Shown: positions 37,839 through 45,933, numbered from the stretch's first letter. The stretch: DNA of 55,235 bases from Auritidibacter sp. Marseille-P8566 (GCA_945860535.1 CAMAQN010000001.1:1-55235); one strand, 5' to 3'. Notes: generated by a model from the sequence alone, not told the origin. Numbers and translations are program-made.

Positions 37839-38408
37839 ACCTAAGGGCTGAGGCTTCCAGCCTTCTAACTCCCAGGCTCCGCGGTGATGCAGCAGGTGAA
37901 GTGAAGCATTCTGCAATCTCTCTCCAGCGGGCGGAATAGCTCCTTTGGAGACTTCGCTTAGTACAAAGCGAATCAAGGCTCCATGAGAAACCGCCAGAAC
38001 TCTTGCCCCGGCGTAGTTTGTTTCGATGTGAGCCAGCAAATCTCTCGCTCTTTGCTCGACGCTGGCTCTGGATTCAGCGCCTGGAATATCGTCCAACTTG
38101 GCGAATTTTTCGCCCCATTCGGCATAGGTCAGACCCTCGCCGATACCAAAGGCTCGCTCCAACAACAGTGGCTCAATTGCAATCTCACTGATTCCAATTT
38201 CTGCCGCAACAATCTCTGCGGTCTGTCTGGCCCTGCCCAGTGGAGAGCTCAAAACCACATCCCAGCCTTGCCCTAGGTGCTTGCTGGCGGTTTGGATTTG
38301 CTCGATGCCAATCTGGTTCATGGCGATGTCTGTTGTGCCCTGCAGGCGAAGATCTATGTTCCAGTCAGTCTGTCCGTGGCGCAGCAGACCCAGAGTGCTG
38401 TTAGTCAT
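37824..38408 (-). CDS. Histidine phosphatase family protein (phosphoglycerate mutase-like)
   Basis: Phosphohistidine-type phosphatase of 194 residues. The RHGQTDWN motif near 10-17 holds the catalytic His. LSSPLGRARQTAEIVA near 53-68, a Glu in LLERAFGIGEG near 81-91, and the second His in VLAVSHGALIRFVL near 137-150 complete the active site. Substrate unknown; in actinobacteria such proteins act on phosphoglycerate, phosphosugars or alpha-ribazole phosphate. It overlaps the upstream sirtuin by 8 bp, so both come from one transcript. Confidence 0.88.
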   Translation of the reverse strand: MTNSTLGLLRHGQTDWNIDLRLQGTTDIAMNQIGIEQIQTASKHLGQGWDVVLSSPLGRARQTAEIVAAEIGISEIAIEPLLLERAFGIGEGLTYAEWGEKFAKLDDIPGAESRASVEQRARDLLAHIETNYAGARVLAVSHGALIRFVLSEVSKGAIPPAGERLQNASLHLLHHRGAWELEGWKPQPLGSDSV

Positions 38409-39234
38409 TGAGAATTGCCTCCAGCAAGTCAGATGTCGATGCTGAGAGCTTTACATTTGCAATCAGATCGGCTTTGGTGTCGCCCAGATTCACGATCACA
38501 ATCGGAATACCGCGTTTTTGGGCTCGCTTTACCAGCCTTAGCCCAGAGTTCACAGTTAGCGAAGTACCTGCAACCAGCACGGCCTCAGCACTGTTAAGCA
38601 GCCCTTCGGCAGCCTCAACCCTGGACAGTGGAACCTGTTCTCCAAAAAAGACCACATCCGGTTTGTAGTGTGCACCGCAAAAGCCACATTCTGGAACCCT
38701 AAAGTGCTTGCCGACCTCTACCTCAGCATCGCCGTCCGGGGTGAATTCAACATCTTGCGATCGATTTATATCTGGGTTTAGCTGTGCAATCCTGGCGTCA
38801 AGTTCAGGCCTTGAAAGAATGTCGCCACAACCGGTGCATAGCACTTGATCCAAACGTCCGTGAAGTTCAAGAACCTTCTTCGATCCCGCCTTTTGGTGCA
38901 GACCATCGACGTTTTGAGTGATGGTCGAAAAGACTCTGCCTGAAAGTTCTGCTTTGGCAAGGGCTAGGTGGCCGGGGTTGGGGGTTGCTTTCTCGACTCG
39001 ACTCCAGCCGACATAGGAGCGTGCCCAGTATCTAGCTTGATTTTGCTTTGAGCCCATAAAGTCATCAAAAGTTAGCGGGTGTCGCACGATACGGCCCTCA
39101 CCACGGTAATCGGGGATGCCGCTGTCGGTTGAAATTCCTGCTCCAGTAAGAGCTAGAACGGCCTTACCATGCAGCAGATTGCGGGCTTGCTCGACGCCAT
39201 ACTGCATGGCAGAAGAGATTGAATCGGAGGGCAT
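38401..39234 (-). CDS. NAD-dependent protein deacylase, sirtuin (Sir2/CobB family)
   Basis: NAD-dependent removal of acyl groups from protein lysines. It has 277 residues. The NAD-binding motif LTGAGISTDSGIPDYRG near 28-45; the catalytic block TQNVDGLHQKAG near 113-124 with the active His; and four zinc Cys: CTGC near 137-140 and CGFC near 187-190. The PDYRG rather than PDFR form is common in actinobacterial sirtuins. The start ATG at 39234 has TAGAAT six bases upstream (leaderless pattern), and a 6+3+6 palindrome directly upstream of that -10. Confidence 0.94.
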   Translation of the reverse strand: MPSDSISSAMQYGVEQARNLLHGKAVLALTGAGISTDSGIPDYRGEGRIVRHPLTFDDFMGSKQNQARYWARSYVGWSRVEKATPNPGHLALAKAELSGRVFSTITQNVDGLHQKAGSKKVLELHGRLDQVLCTGCGDILSRPELDARIAQLNPDINRSQDVEFTPDGDAEVEVGKHFRVPECGFCGAHYKPDVVFFGEQVPLSRVEAAEGLLNSAEAVLVAGTSLTVNSGLRLVKRAQKRGIPIVIVNLGDTKADLIANVKLSASTSDLLEAILND

Positions 39235-39261
39235 TTGCCAATTCTAGTTTGGATACCAAAC
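39235..39261 (-). promoter_or_regulatory. Leaderless promoter and candidate operator of the sirtuin gene
   Basis: On the minus strand TAGAAT (39246-39241) plus TGGCAA leads to the ATG at 39234. Immediately upstream, in the spacer of the promoter, lies the inverted repeat GTTTGG-ATA-CCAAAC (39247-39261). Its position would let a bound repressor block RNA polymerase. No cognate regulator is encoded nearby. Confidence 0.5.
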
Positions 39262-39299
39262 ACGAGAAAAACAGGAAGAGAAATTCCGTTGGAGCATTG

Positions 39300-39382
39300 T
39301 GTCCGAAAGGGGACTTGAACCCCTACCTCCTTTCGGAGACTAACACCTCAAGCTAGCGCGTCTGCCATTCCGCCACCCGGAC
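39300..39382 (-). tRNA. tRNA-Leu (anticodon GAG)
   Basis: On the minus strand, acceptor GTCCGGG (39382-39376) pairs with TTCGGAC (39307-39301) with two G-T pairs, discriminator A at 39300. D-arm GCGGAATGGCAGACGC, anticodon stem CTAGC/GTTAG with the loop TTGAGGT giving anticodon GAG, a long variable arm (CTCCGAAAGGAG hairpin) typical of class II tRNA-Leu, and the T-arm with GGTTCAAGTCC. CCA is not encoded. It reads CUC and CUU codons. AATCTA at 39414-39419 (TAGATT on this strand) may be its -10. Confidence 0.96.
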
Positions 39383-39454
39383 AATGCACTCGACCAGAGC
39401 CGAGCAAGCCAACAATCTATCACGAACTTCCTACGCAATCCATTGCTGGGTTCT

Positions 39455-39489
39455 TTGAGAATTGGCATTTGGGCGATAGCGTAAGAAAC
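39455..39489 (+). promoter_or_regulatory. Promoter of the small gene upstream of uppP
   Basis: TTGAGA (39455-39460), 16-bp spacer, TAGCGT (39477-39482), then seven bases to the ATG at 39490. No ribosome binding site. This is the best complete -35/-10 pair of the leaderless set and supports the ATG at 39490 over an upstream in-frame codon at 39469. Confidence 0.6.
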
Positions 39490-39693
39490 ATGCATGAAGA
39501 ACCAGCACTGGCCCTAAGGCAATTGATAGCTGCGCTTGAGCGTCACCTCGACACTTGCGCCACAAAGCGCCCTGGTTCTGACCAAGAAATTCAAGAGGCA
39601 TACGATCAGATAGCGCAGACTTTCGAGAAGTACGAAGACGTCTTGGAATCGGTTTACGGGGAGTATCTCCCGATCGTTGCAGAGGATGAATGA
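39490..39693 (+). CDS. Small acidic helical protein of unknown function, coupled to uppP
   Basis: A 67-residue protein that I do not recognise with confidence. It is rich in Glu/Asp and likely all helical (ALRQLIAALERHL, then IQEAYDQIAQTFEKYEDVLESVYGEYLP). It has no hydrophobic membrane segment. The ATG sits seven bases after a good promoter and the stop overlaps the uppP ATG (ATGA), so it leads the uppP transcript. A role linked to undecaprenyl phosphate recycling is only suggested by the coupling. Confidence 0.75.
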   Translation: MHEEPALALRQLIAALERHLDTCATKRPGSDQEIQEAYDQIAQTFEKYEDVLESVYGEYLPIVAEDE

Positions 39694-40517
39694 GTCCGTT
39701 TGAGGCGATCCTGCTCGGAATCATTCAAGGGTTAACCGAGTTTCTTCCAATCTCATCATCAGCTCACGTGCAAATCGCACAGGAACTTTTGGGGCTCAGT
39801 GAGCTAAGCAAGCCAGAACTAACCGCCTTTATTGCCACCATCCAAATTGGCACCGAACTGGCGGTAATTGTCTACTTTTTCAAAACGATTATCGAAATTC
39901 TGAGGGCGTTTTTCACTCAAGGATTTAGGCCTTTTTCTTCTCAGTCCAGCGAATCCAAAATGGGTTGGCTAATCATTATCGGCACATTGCCGATCGTGGC
40001 TTTAGGGCTTGCATTCCAAGATCTGATTGAGAATCAACTCCGACAACTCTGGGTGATTGCAGTTATGTTGATCGGCTTCGGAGTTCTCTTAGGTCTAGCA
40101 GATCGCTTCGCCAAAAAACAGCGCAGCATTGAGGATCTCGACCTAAAGTCCGGTTTGGTCTTTGGATTCGGACAAGCGCTTGCGTTGATACCTGGTGTTT
40201 CACGATCCGGAGGCAGCATCACGGTCGGACTGATGATGGGCTTTACCCGTGAGGCAGCAGCTAGGTACAGCTTTCTGCTAGCGATTCCAGCGGTTTTGGC
40301 TGCCGGTGGTTACCAGTTCCTAAAGTCGTATCAAGACCTGCCGCAGGATCTTTTGCTGGCAACAATTGCTGCGACCGTAGTGAGCTTTGTGGTCGGCTAC
40401 GCGGTGATTGCTTGGCTATTGAAATACCTTGTCAAAGGCTCATACATGCCATTTGTAATCTGGCGAGTTTCAGTGGGTTCGCTATTGCTTGTAGCGCTAG
40501 CGGCTGGGGTTATCTAG
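39690..40517 (+). CDS. uppP: Undecaprenyl-diphosphatase (UppP/BacA)
   Basis: Membrane enzyme that recycles undecaprenyl diphosphate, the carrier lipid for peptidoglycan; overproduction gives bacitracin resistance. It has 275 residues with about eight hydrophobic segments. Both signature regions are visible: GIIQGLTEFLPISSSAHVQIA near 10-30 (Glu-rich motif and SSSAH) and LIPGVSRSGGSITVGL near 166-181. Translation is coupled to the preceding small gene. The last codon and stop overlap the convergent PAC2 gene by 4 bp. Confidence 0.97.
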   Translation: MSPFEAILLGIIQGLTEFLPISSSAHVQIAQELLGLSELSKPELTAFIATIQIGTELAVIVYFFKTIIEILRAFFTQGFRPFSSQSSESKMGWLIIIGTLPIVALGLAFQDLIENQLRQLWVIAVMLIGFGVLLGLADRFAKKQRSIEDLDLKSGLVFGFGQALALIPGVSRSGGSITVGLMMGFTREAAARYSFLLAIPAVLAAGGYQFLKSYQDLPQDLLLATIAATVVSFVVGYAVIAWLLKYLVKGSYMPFVIWRVSVGSLLLVALAAGVI

Positions 40518-41362
40518 CCCTCTCCAGCACCATCTTTACGTTCGTTTAGGTAGCGCTCGAATTCCCTCGCAAGCGCATCGCCAGATGCCTGTTCACTTTC
40601 CAGCTGGTCGCGGTTTGTCTCCAGCTGAGAAACATAACTAGTCATCTCTTCATCGCCCTCGGCGACATCGTCAATAGATCGCTCCCACTCAAAGGCCTGC
40701 TCGGCAAGGGTGGTGGTGTCAAAGTTGATACCGATCAAGGTTGTGAGCTCACCGAGGAATCCAAGAGCGGCCTTTGGGTTCGAGGTGTTGTGAACGTAGT
40801 GCGGGACCGAACCCCAGAGAGACAAAACCGGAATGCCTTCGGCTTCAAATGCCTGAGTCAGTATCGACAAAATGCCAACCGGCCCCTCGTATGTGGAGGG
40901 TTCAAGGTCGAAGCGAGTTCTGAACGCCTCGTTCTGGCTTGACTTGAAGATAGGCATAGGTCGGGTGTGAGGGACATCAGCCAGCATTGAGCCAAGCATG
41001 ATTACGGCTTCAATCTCGCGATCTTGAACCATCTCCAATATTTCTGCCCCAAAGCTCAACCAGCGCCTAGATGGTTCGCTGCCGATTAGCAGATACATCC
41101 GTTCAAGGGACGGGTTAGCTTCAATGTGTTCGCGATCGGCCTGCATAAACTCTGCACCTGGCCAGGAAATGCTGCGGTTACCCTCATCGTCGATCTCAAC
41201 CATTGGGCGAGAAAACTGGAAATCGTAGTAGTCCTCGGGGTCAACGGCCTCTAAAGTTTGAGCCCCGATTTGCTCAGCAATAGCCTTCAGCGCGCCCGAA
41301 GCACCCTCGGTGGCATCGTTCCAGCCCTCGAAAGCAATTAGTAATACGCGACCAGTTAGCAA
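40514..41362 (-). CDS. PAC2 family protein
   Basis: Protein of 282 residues with the PAC2 (proteasome assembly chaperone 2-like) fold, found in most actinobacteria and of uncertain bacterial function. Typical blocks: LLIAFEGWNDATEGASGALKAIAEQIG near 7-33, EDYYDFQFSRPMV near 42-54, LLIGSEPSRRWLSF near 90, GSMLADVPHTRP near 124-135 and PVLSLWGSVPHYVH near 175-190. The C-terminal part is acidic and helical. TTG start with AAGGAG four bases upstream. In other actinobacteria it lies close to the trmI/proteasome locus. Confidence 0.92.
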   Translation of the reverse strand: MLTGRVLLIAFEGWNDATEGASGALKAIAEQIGAQTLEAVDPEDYYDFQFSRPMVEIDDEGNRSISWPGAEFMQADREHIEANPSLERMYLLIGSEPSRRWLSFGAEILEMVQDREIEAVIMLGSMLADVPHTRPMPIFKSSQNEAFRTRFDLEPSTYEGPVGILSILTQAFEAEGIPVLSLWGSVPHYVHNTSNPKAALGFLGELTTLIGINFDTTTLAEQAFEWERSIDDVAEGDEEMTSYVSQLETNRDQLESEQASGDALAREFERYLNERKDGAGEG

Positions 41363-41407
41363 GCGGCTCCTTTTTTGATATTTACAAACTCTAATTCAGA
41401 GCGCAAC

Positions 41408-41413
41408 TAGACT
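41408..41413 (+). promoter_or_regulatory. -10 element before the HAD phosphatase gene
   Basis: TAGACT at 41408-41413, eight bases before the ATG at 41422; no ribosome binding site. It starts the HAD-trmI transcript, divergent from the PAC2 gene. Confidence 0.45.
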
Positions 41414-41421
41414 TTAGGCCA

Positions 41422-42081
41422 ATGTCCACATTGAGCCTTCCAAAAGCCGTGCTGTGGGATATGGATGGCACGCTAGTTGACTCAGAACCCTATTGGTTAC
41501 TGAGCGAGTCAGCCCTAGCCGAAGACTATGGCAAAGTTTGGACCCAGGAAAGCGGCAATTACCTAATTGGCAAGTCGCTTTATGAGTCCTCCGCATTTCT
41601 CAAGGACCACCTAGACATCAAGGACCTCAGCGCTCAGCAAATAATTGATCGACTAACCGACTCGGTGATTTCGAAACTGCAACACTCCCTTCCTTGGCGA
41701 CCAGGTGCCCTAGAGCTACTGATGGAACTCAAGCAAGCGGGAGTGAAGACCGCGCTGGTGACCATGTCGATGCGTCGCATGGCATTGGCGGTGGCCGAGG
41801 CGATTCCCTTCCAAGCTTTTGATGTGGTGGTTGCCGGCGATGATGTCACCCATGGAAAGCCGCACCCTGAACCATATGAGAAGGCCGCTGCGCTACTAGG
41901 TTTTGAGCCATCCGAATGCATAGCGATTGAGGATTCGACGACGGGACTAAAGTCTGCAGAAGCCGCCGGATGCCTGCCACTTGGCATCGTGAACCTAATG
42001 CCGCTTGAACAGACCGGCAACCGTGTGATCAAACAGAGCTTGACCGGGATGAATTTAGATGCACTGCGAGGTTTGATGTGA
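41422..42081 (+). CDS. HAD-family hydrolase (beta-phosphoglucomutase/phosphatase type)
   Basis: HAD subfamily IA phosphatase of 219 residues. Motif I LWDMDGTLVDSEPYW near 9-23 has both catalytic Asp residues; motif II TALVTMSMRRMA near 108; motif III/IV Lys and acidic residues in GKPHPEPYEKAAALLGF near 149-165 and IAIEDSTTGLKSAEAAG near 171-187. Substrate cannot be told from sequence; candidates are sugar phosphates. It overlaps trmI by 4 bp. Confidence 0.92.
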   Translation: MSTLSLPKAVLWDMDGTLVDSEPYWLLSESALAEDYGKVWTQESGNYLIGKSLYESSAFLKDHLDIKDLSAQQIIDRLTDSVISKLQHSLPWRPGALELLMELKQAGVKTALVTMSMRRMALAVAEAIPFQAFDVVVAGDDVTHGKPHPEPYEKAAALLGFEPSECIAIEDSTTGLKSAEAAGCLPLGIVNLMPLEQTGNRVIKQSLTGMNLDALRGLM

Positions 42082-43037
42082 GCGAATTCAAAGCGGGGGA
42101 CCGCGTTCAACTAACCGGCCCTAAAGGCCGCCTGAATACCATCACCTTGGTCGAAGGTGCGAGGTTTGGAACCCACAAGGGCGACCTGATGCACGATGAC
42201 ATCATTGGCTTGCCTGATGGTTCGGTAATCGCCAATCAAAGCGGTGTTGAGTACCTAGCTCTAAAGCCACTACTGACCGACTACGTGCTTTCGATGCCGC
42301 GCGGTGCCGCGATTGTCTACCCAAAGGACGCGGGTCAAATCATCGTGGAGGGAGATATCTTTCCTGGGGCAACCGTAATTGAGGCTGGAGTTGGATCTGG
42401 TGCTCTCTCGAGCTACCTGCTTCGCTCAATCGGTCAAGACGGAAAATTGTTCTCTTTTGAGCGTCGCGAGGAATTTGCACAGATCGCAATGGCGAATGTG
42501 AAGAATCACCTTGGGGGAGCGCCTAAGAACTGGACGGTAACCATAGGAGATTTGCAGGATAAGTTGCCGGAGGTAATTGCCTCACACACCGCGGACCGTG
42601 CAGTTTTGGACATGCTTGCCCCGTGGGAGTGCATTGGCGAAGTCGCCCAGGCTCTAAAGCCAGGTGGATTGCTGATTTGCTACGTCGCGACCGTCACCCA
42701 GCTATCGAGAACTATCGAAGCGATCAAGGACCAGGGTGAGTTCACGGTTCCGGCAGCCTGGGAATCGATTGTTAGGGATTGGCACGTCGAGGGCCTAGCC
42801 GTCAGGCCAGATCACCGCATGATTGGTCACACTGGTTTCTTGCTATCTGCACGCAGGCTTGCGACCGGCACGATATTGCCGCAATTCAAGGCAAAACGTG
42901 CCTCCAAGACCGAATACACCGACGAGGACTTTGAGATTTGGTTGCCGGATGCCATTGGTCAACGGCCAATTAGTGAGAAAAAGCTGAGAAAAACTGTCCG
43001 TAAAGCCACCAACGAGGCAAACCAGCGAGAGAATTAG
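42078..43037 (+). CDS. trmI: tRNA (adenine(58)-N1)-methyltransferase
   Basis: SAM-dependent enzyme that makes m1A58 in the tRNA T-loop. It has 319 residues. N-terminal small beta domain (FKAGDRVQLTGPKGRLNTITL), then the SAM motif VIEAGVGSGALSSYLLRSIG near 98-117, SFERREEFAQIAMANV near 125-140, the catalytic-region Asp in ADRAVLDMLAPWECI near 173-187 and HRMIGHTGFLLSARRLA near 247-263. GTG start overlapping the HAD stop. In M. tuberculosis and relatives the genes after trmI encode Mpa, Dop, Pup, the proteasome and PafA; here the FKBP lipoprotein follows after only 24 bp. Confidence 0.95.
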   Translation: MSEFKAGDRVQLTGPKGRLNTITLVEGARFGTHKGDLMHDDIIGLPDGSVIANQSGVEYLALKPLLTDYVLSMPRGAAIVYPKDAGQIIVEGDIFPGATVIEAGVGSGALSSYLLRSIGQDGKLFSFERREEFAQIAMANVKNHLGGAPKNWTVTIGDLQDKLPEVIASHTADRAVLDMLAPWECIGEVAQALKPGGLLICYVATVTQLSRTIEAIKDQGEFTVPAAWESIVRDWHVEGLAVRPDHRMIGHTGFLLSARRLATGTILPQFKAKRASKTEYTDEDFEIWLPDAIGQRPISEKKLRKTVRKATNEANQREN

Positions 43038-43061
43038 ACGCTGCCGAAAGAAAGAAATCAA

Positions 43062-44033
43062 TTGCGCAAATTAGCCCCCCTAGCCCTTGTATCGCTTTTA
43101 CTGCTGGCAGGATGCTCGCAAGCACCAGCTGCTGAGCCTGGTTCCTATGCCGCCATGAGCGCTGGCAGCGTAGCCGCCTGTGACACCTATAAGGGCGGCG
43201 AGGCTGTTGACCAGATCAAGGTTGAGGGTGCCTTCGGCGAAGAACCAACCGCAACTTTCCCAACTCCACTGACAGGCACTGGTATTGAGACCAAGGTGAT
43301 CAGCGCGGGCACCGGCGGCAAGTTGGTTGGAAACCAGCGAGTCGCACTGCACTTCACCGGTTACAACGCGAGCACCGGTAAGCAGTTCCAGGGCAGCGAG
43401 TTCGGCAGCGAGGACTACATCATTCAAGACCTATTGGTAGACAGCGTTCCAAACTTCTGCAAGGCCCTAACCGGTGTTGAGGTTGGTTCTCGCGTCGCGG
43501 TGCTGCTTGATGCCGAGAACGCCCACCAGAGCCAAGGCGTAGAGAGCCTTGGAATCGGTGCGGAAGACTCAATCATCTTTATCTTCGACGTAGTAGATGC
43601 TTATCTGCAGCGGGCAAGCGGAGAGGCCCAAGCTCCGGTCGCCGGCCTTCCGACCGTAATTCTTGCCCCAAACGGGCAGCCTGGGATTCAGATTCCAGTT
43701 GGAGACGCTCCTACCGAATTCAAGCGCAGTGTCCTGATTGAGGGTTCGGGCGCCGAAATCGCCATCGGTGACACCGTGGTGGTTCACTACTCAGGTTGGA
43801 CTTGGGAGGGTGAGCAGTTCGACAGCTCTTGGGAATCCTTAGCTCCGACTTCCTTCCAGGTTTCGGCCGAGAGTGTTATTCAGGGCTTTGTGCAGTCACT
43901 AGAGGGAGTCAAGGTCGGCTCACAGGTGGTTGCTGTGATTCCCCCAGAATTGGGATACGGAGATACCGCTCAGGGCTCGATTCCTGCGGGCTCAACCCTT
44001 ATCTTTGTAATCGACGTATTGGGCAAGGAATAG
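43062..44033 (+). CDS. Lipoprotein with two FKBP-type peptidyl-prolyl isomerase domains
   Basis: Secreted, lipid-anchored foldase of 323 residues. The signal peptide ends in lipobox LLLLAGC (Cys about residue 18). First FKBP-like domain about 70-185 (GGKLVGNQRVALHFTGYNASTGKQF), which looks divergent: residues of the isomerase pocket are poorly kept. The second about 220-323 (DTVVVHYSGWTWEGEQFDSS, VIQGFVQSLEGVKVGSQVVAVIPPELGYGD, IPAGSTLIFVIDVL) is canonical. TTG start with a purine-rich AAAGAAAG region upstream. Two-domain FKBP proteins next to pafBC are found in other Microbacteriaceae. Probable role: folding of exported proteins, consistent with tatA/tatC nearby. Confidence 0.93.
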   Translation: MRKLAPLALVSLLLLAGCSQAPAAEPGSYAAMSAGSVAACDTYKGGEAVDQIKVEGAFGEEPTATFPTPLTGTGIETKVISAGTGGKLVGNQRVALHFTGYNASTGKQFQGSEFGSEDYIIQDLLVDSVPNFCKALTGVEVGSRVAVLLDAENAHQSQGVESLGIGAEDSIIFIFDVVDAYLQRASGEAQAPVAGLPTVILAPNGQPGIQIPVGDAPTEFKRSVLIEGSGAEIAIGDTVVVHYSGWTWEGEQFDSSWESLAPTSFQVSAESVIQGFVQSLEGVKVGSQVVAVIPPELGYGDTAQGSIPAGSTLIFVIDVLGKE

Positions 44034-44051
44034 CAAGATCGGGGGTTTGTC

Positions 44052-44990
44052 ATGAAGCAATCTCCCGCCGAGCGACTCTTCACGCTTACCTGCTACCTAC
44101 TTAGCACCGAAATCAAGGGGCTTAGTAAGCAGGACATATTTCGAGCCGTCCCCGGATATCAGGATTCGAAGACCGAAGACGCTGCCAACAGGCTGTTCGA
44201 GCGTGACAAAACTTCCCTAAAAGACGCCGGTATCCAGCTCGAGGTAATCAACAACTTCGGTTTCGAAGACGCTGACGCTGCTCGCTATCGAATTGCAAAA
44301 GAATCCTTCCAATGGCCAAACGGTCTCAAGCTAGACAGCGCGAAGCTTCAGCTATTGGAGCTTGCGGCGAAGAGCTGGAATAACCAGGTGCTTGAAGGCA
44401 GCGCTCAGAGCGGGCTCACTCGACTAAAGTCACTTGGGCTCGTTGCCAGCAATACCGATCTCAAGCCATTTACCCCGAGGCTGCTGACTCGCCATCCAGC
44501 CTTTTCACAACTGGCAAGCGCAATTGACTCAGGTAATCAGGTGGCCTTCCGCTACCAAAAGCCGGATGGCTCACTTTCTGACCGCATCGTCTCACCCCAG
44601 AGCCTGCGGCAGATTGAGGGGCAGTGGGTGCTGCTGGCAGTTCATGAAGGCCAAACCAAGAACTTCTTGCTAAGACGGATCGTCTCAGAAGTCACTATTT
44701 CGGAAGCGGAGACCAAGCGACTTACCCTGGCTGAACTTCAGCAGGTGGAGCAGGAACTCAGCGACTTTGTGCAGGGCAACCTAGCGACCATCAAAGTGAC
44801 TGGTGACACCGAGGCCCAGCTTGCTCTAAACCCCGGCGAAGACGGCATCGCCAATATCAACTTCATGGACGAGGCGCTATTGGCTGAGGATCTTTTGGAG
44901 TTTGGGGCAGATGTTGAAGTTATAGAGCCAGAGACGCTAAAGCGCAGGATCCGCGCATCGCTCAAGGCGGTGATTAAGCAGCATGCCTAA
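44052..44990 (+). CDS. pafB: WYL-domain transcriptional regulator PafB
   Basis: Half of the PafBC activator of the LexA/RecA-independent DNA-damage response in actinobacteria. It has 312 residues: N-terminal winged helix-turn-helix (ERLFTLTCYLLSTEIKGLSKQDIFRAV), a central WYL domain (GNQVAFRYQKPDGS near 160, GQWVLLAVHEGQTKNFLLRRIVSEV near 195-219) and a C-terminal WCX extension. GGGGG-rich ribosome binding site before the ATG. It overlaps pafC by 8 bp. pafA, the Pup ligase that gave the gene its name, is not adjacent. Confidence 0.93.
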   Translation: MKQSPAERLFTLTCYLLSTEIKGLSKQDIFRAVPGYQDSKTEDAANRLFERDKTSLKDAGIQLEVINNFGFEDADAARYRIAKESFQWPNGLKLDSAKLQLLELAAKSWNNQVLEGSAQSGLTRLKSLGLVASNTDLKPFTPRLLTRHPAFSQLASAIDSGNQVAFRYQKPDGSLSDRIVSPQSLRQIEGQWVLLAVHEGQTKNFLLRRIVSEVTISEAETKRLTLAELQQVEQELSDFVQGNLATIKVTGDTEAQLALNPGEDGIANINFMDEALLAEDLLEFGADVEVIEPETLKRRIRASLKAVIKQHA

Positions 44991-45933
44991 GCAAGAAATT
45001 GACGGTGATGGACTATTCAACCTCGCATTGGCGATGGTTGGGTTGGTCCTGCAAGAAGGCGGCATAGCGGTTAGAGAACTTGCTGTGCACTTTGGGGTCA
45101 GTGAAAAAGCGATCCTGAAGGCAGCTAACGCGATCACCAACAGCGAAGATCTGACCTCGCCGCTATCCCACTTTTATTTGGACTGGGATGCCTACGAAGA
45201 AGGAATCATTGATTTCTCCGTGGGAGGCGCAAACCTAGAACACGCGCCAACCTTGAGCCGTTACCAGCAGACATCGTTGGCAATTGGGCTGGAGTATCTA
45301 TCAAGTCTTCCCGAGTTCAAGAACAACAAAGACCTGGCTGAACTTCGAACTGCGCTGAGCGGTGGAGTGACCCAGCGGGTTGTCGCGCATGAAAGTGTCG
45401 ACATTGCAGAGCTGGATCTGATCAGGGAAGCCATCTTGGGGCAGAAGCGAGTGGTGTTTGATTACATCAACCAGCTTGGCAAGAAGTCTCACCGCCAGGT
45501 CGATCCGCTGAGGATTGATTTGGTTGGTAACAAGCACTACCTGCGCGGTTACTGCCTTGACGCCGGCGAGCTGCGGACCTTCCGAATCGAAAGACTCTCC
45601 AACCTTGAGAGCACGAAAATTGCTATCTCAGAAGCTGCCAAAAAAGAATCAATTCCAGACGAGGTTTACGGCACCGGAGACGGCGAAATTGTTCAGCTGG
45701 TGGCAGATAACCAAGCCGGAGAGATTTTTTGGAACTTCCCAGTGGCCGGTTCGATAACCAAGAAGGACGGCAAGATCTTTGGCTCGATTCGGGTTGGAAA
45801 TATCTCCGCTATAGCTAGGCACGTGGTTCGCTACGGAGGTGCGGTTGAGGTAATTGCCCCTCCGAGTGCGCGTGATGCAGTTCGAGAGTTTGCCGCCAAG
45901 AGTCTGGATGGGGAAGTGGTGATTGAAGAATGA
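44983..45933 (+). CDS. pafC: WYL-domain transcriptional regulator PafC
   Basis: Second half of PafBC; paralog of PafB with which it forms a heterodimer. It has 316 residues: helix-turn-helix-like N-terminus (FNLALAMVGLVLQEGGIAVRELAVHFGVSEKAILKA), WYL domain (KRVVFDYINQLGKKSHRQVDPLRID near 151-175, GNKHYLRGYCLDAGELRTFRIERLSNL near 179-205) and the WCX region ending EFAAKSLDGEVVIEE. In mycobacteria and streptomycetes PafBC binds a response ligand and switches on repair genes, including uvrA. Overlaps the downstream membrane-protein gene by 4 bp. Confidence 0.93.
   Translation: MPKQEIDGDGLFNLALAMVGLVLQEGGIAVRELAVHFGVSEKAILKAANAITNSEDLTSPLSHFYLDWDAYEEGIIDFSVGGANLEHAPTLSRYQQTSLAIGLEYLSSLPEFKNNKDLAELRTALSGGVTQRVVAHESVDIAELDLIREAILGQKRVVFDYINQLGKKSHRQVDPLRIDLVGNKHYLRGYCLDAGELRTFRIERLSNLESTKIAISEAAKKESIPDEVYGTGDGEIVQLVADNQAGEIFWNFPVAGSITKKDGKIFGSIRVGNISAIARHVVRYGGAVEVIAPPSARDAVREFAAKSLDGEVVIEE

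Noticed and set aside
37838-37875. Stem AAGG-CTG/CAGCCTT after the GT4 gene as embedded terminator
   Set aside because: The stem has a bulge and there is no T-tract.
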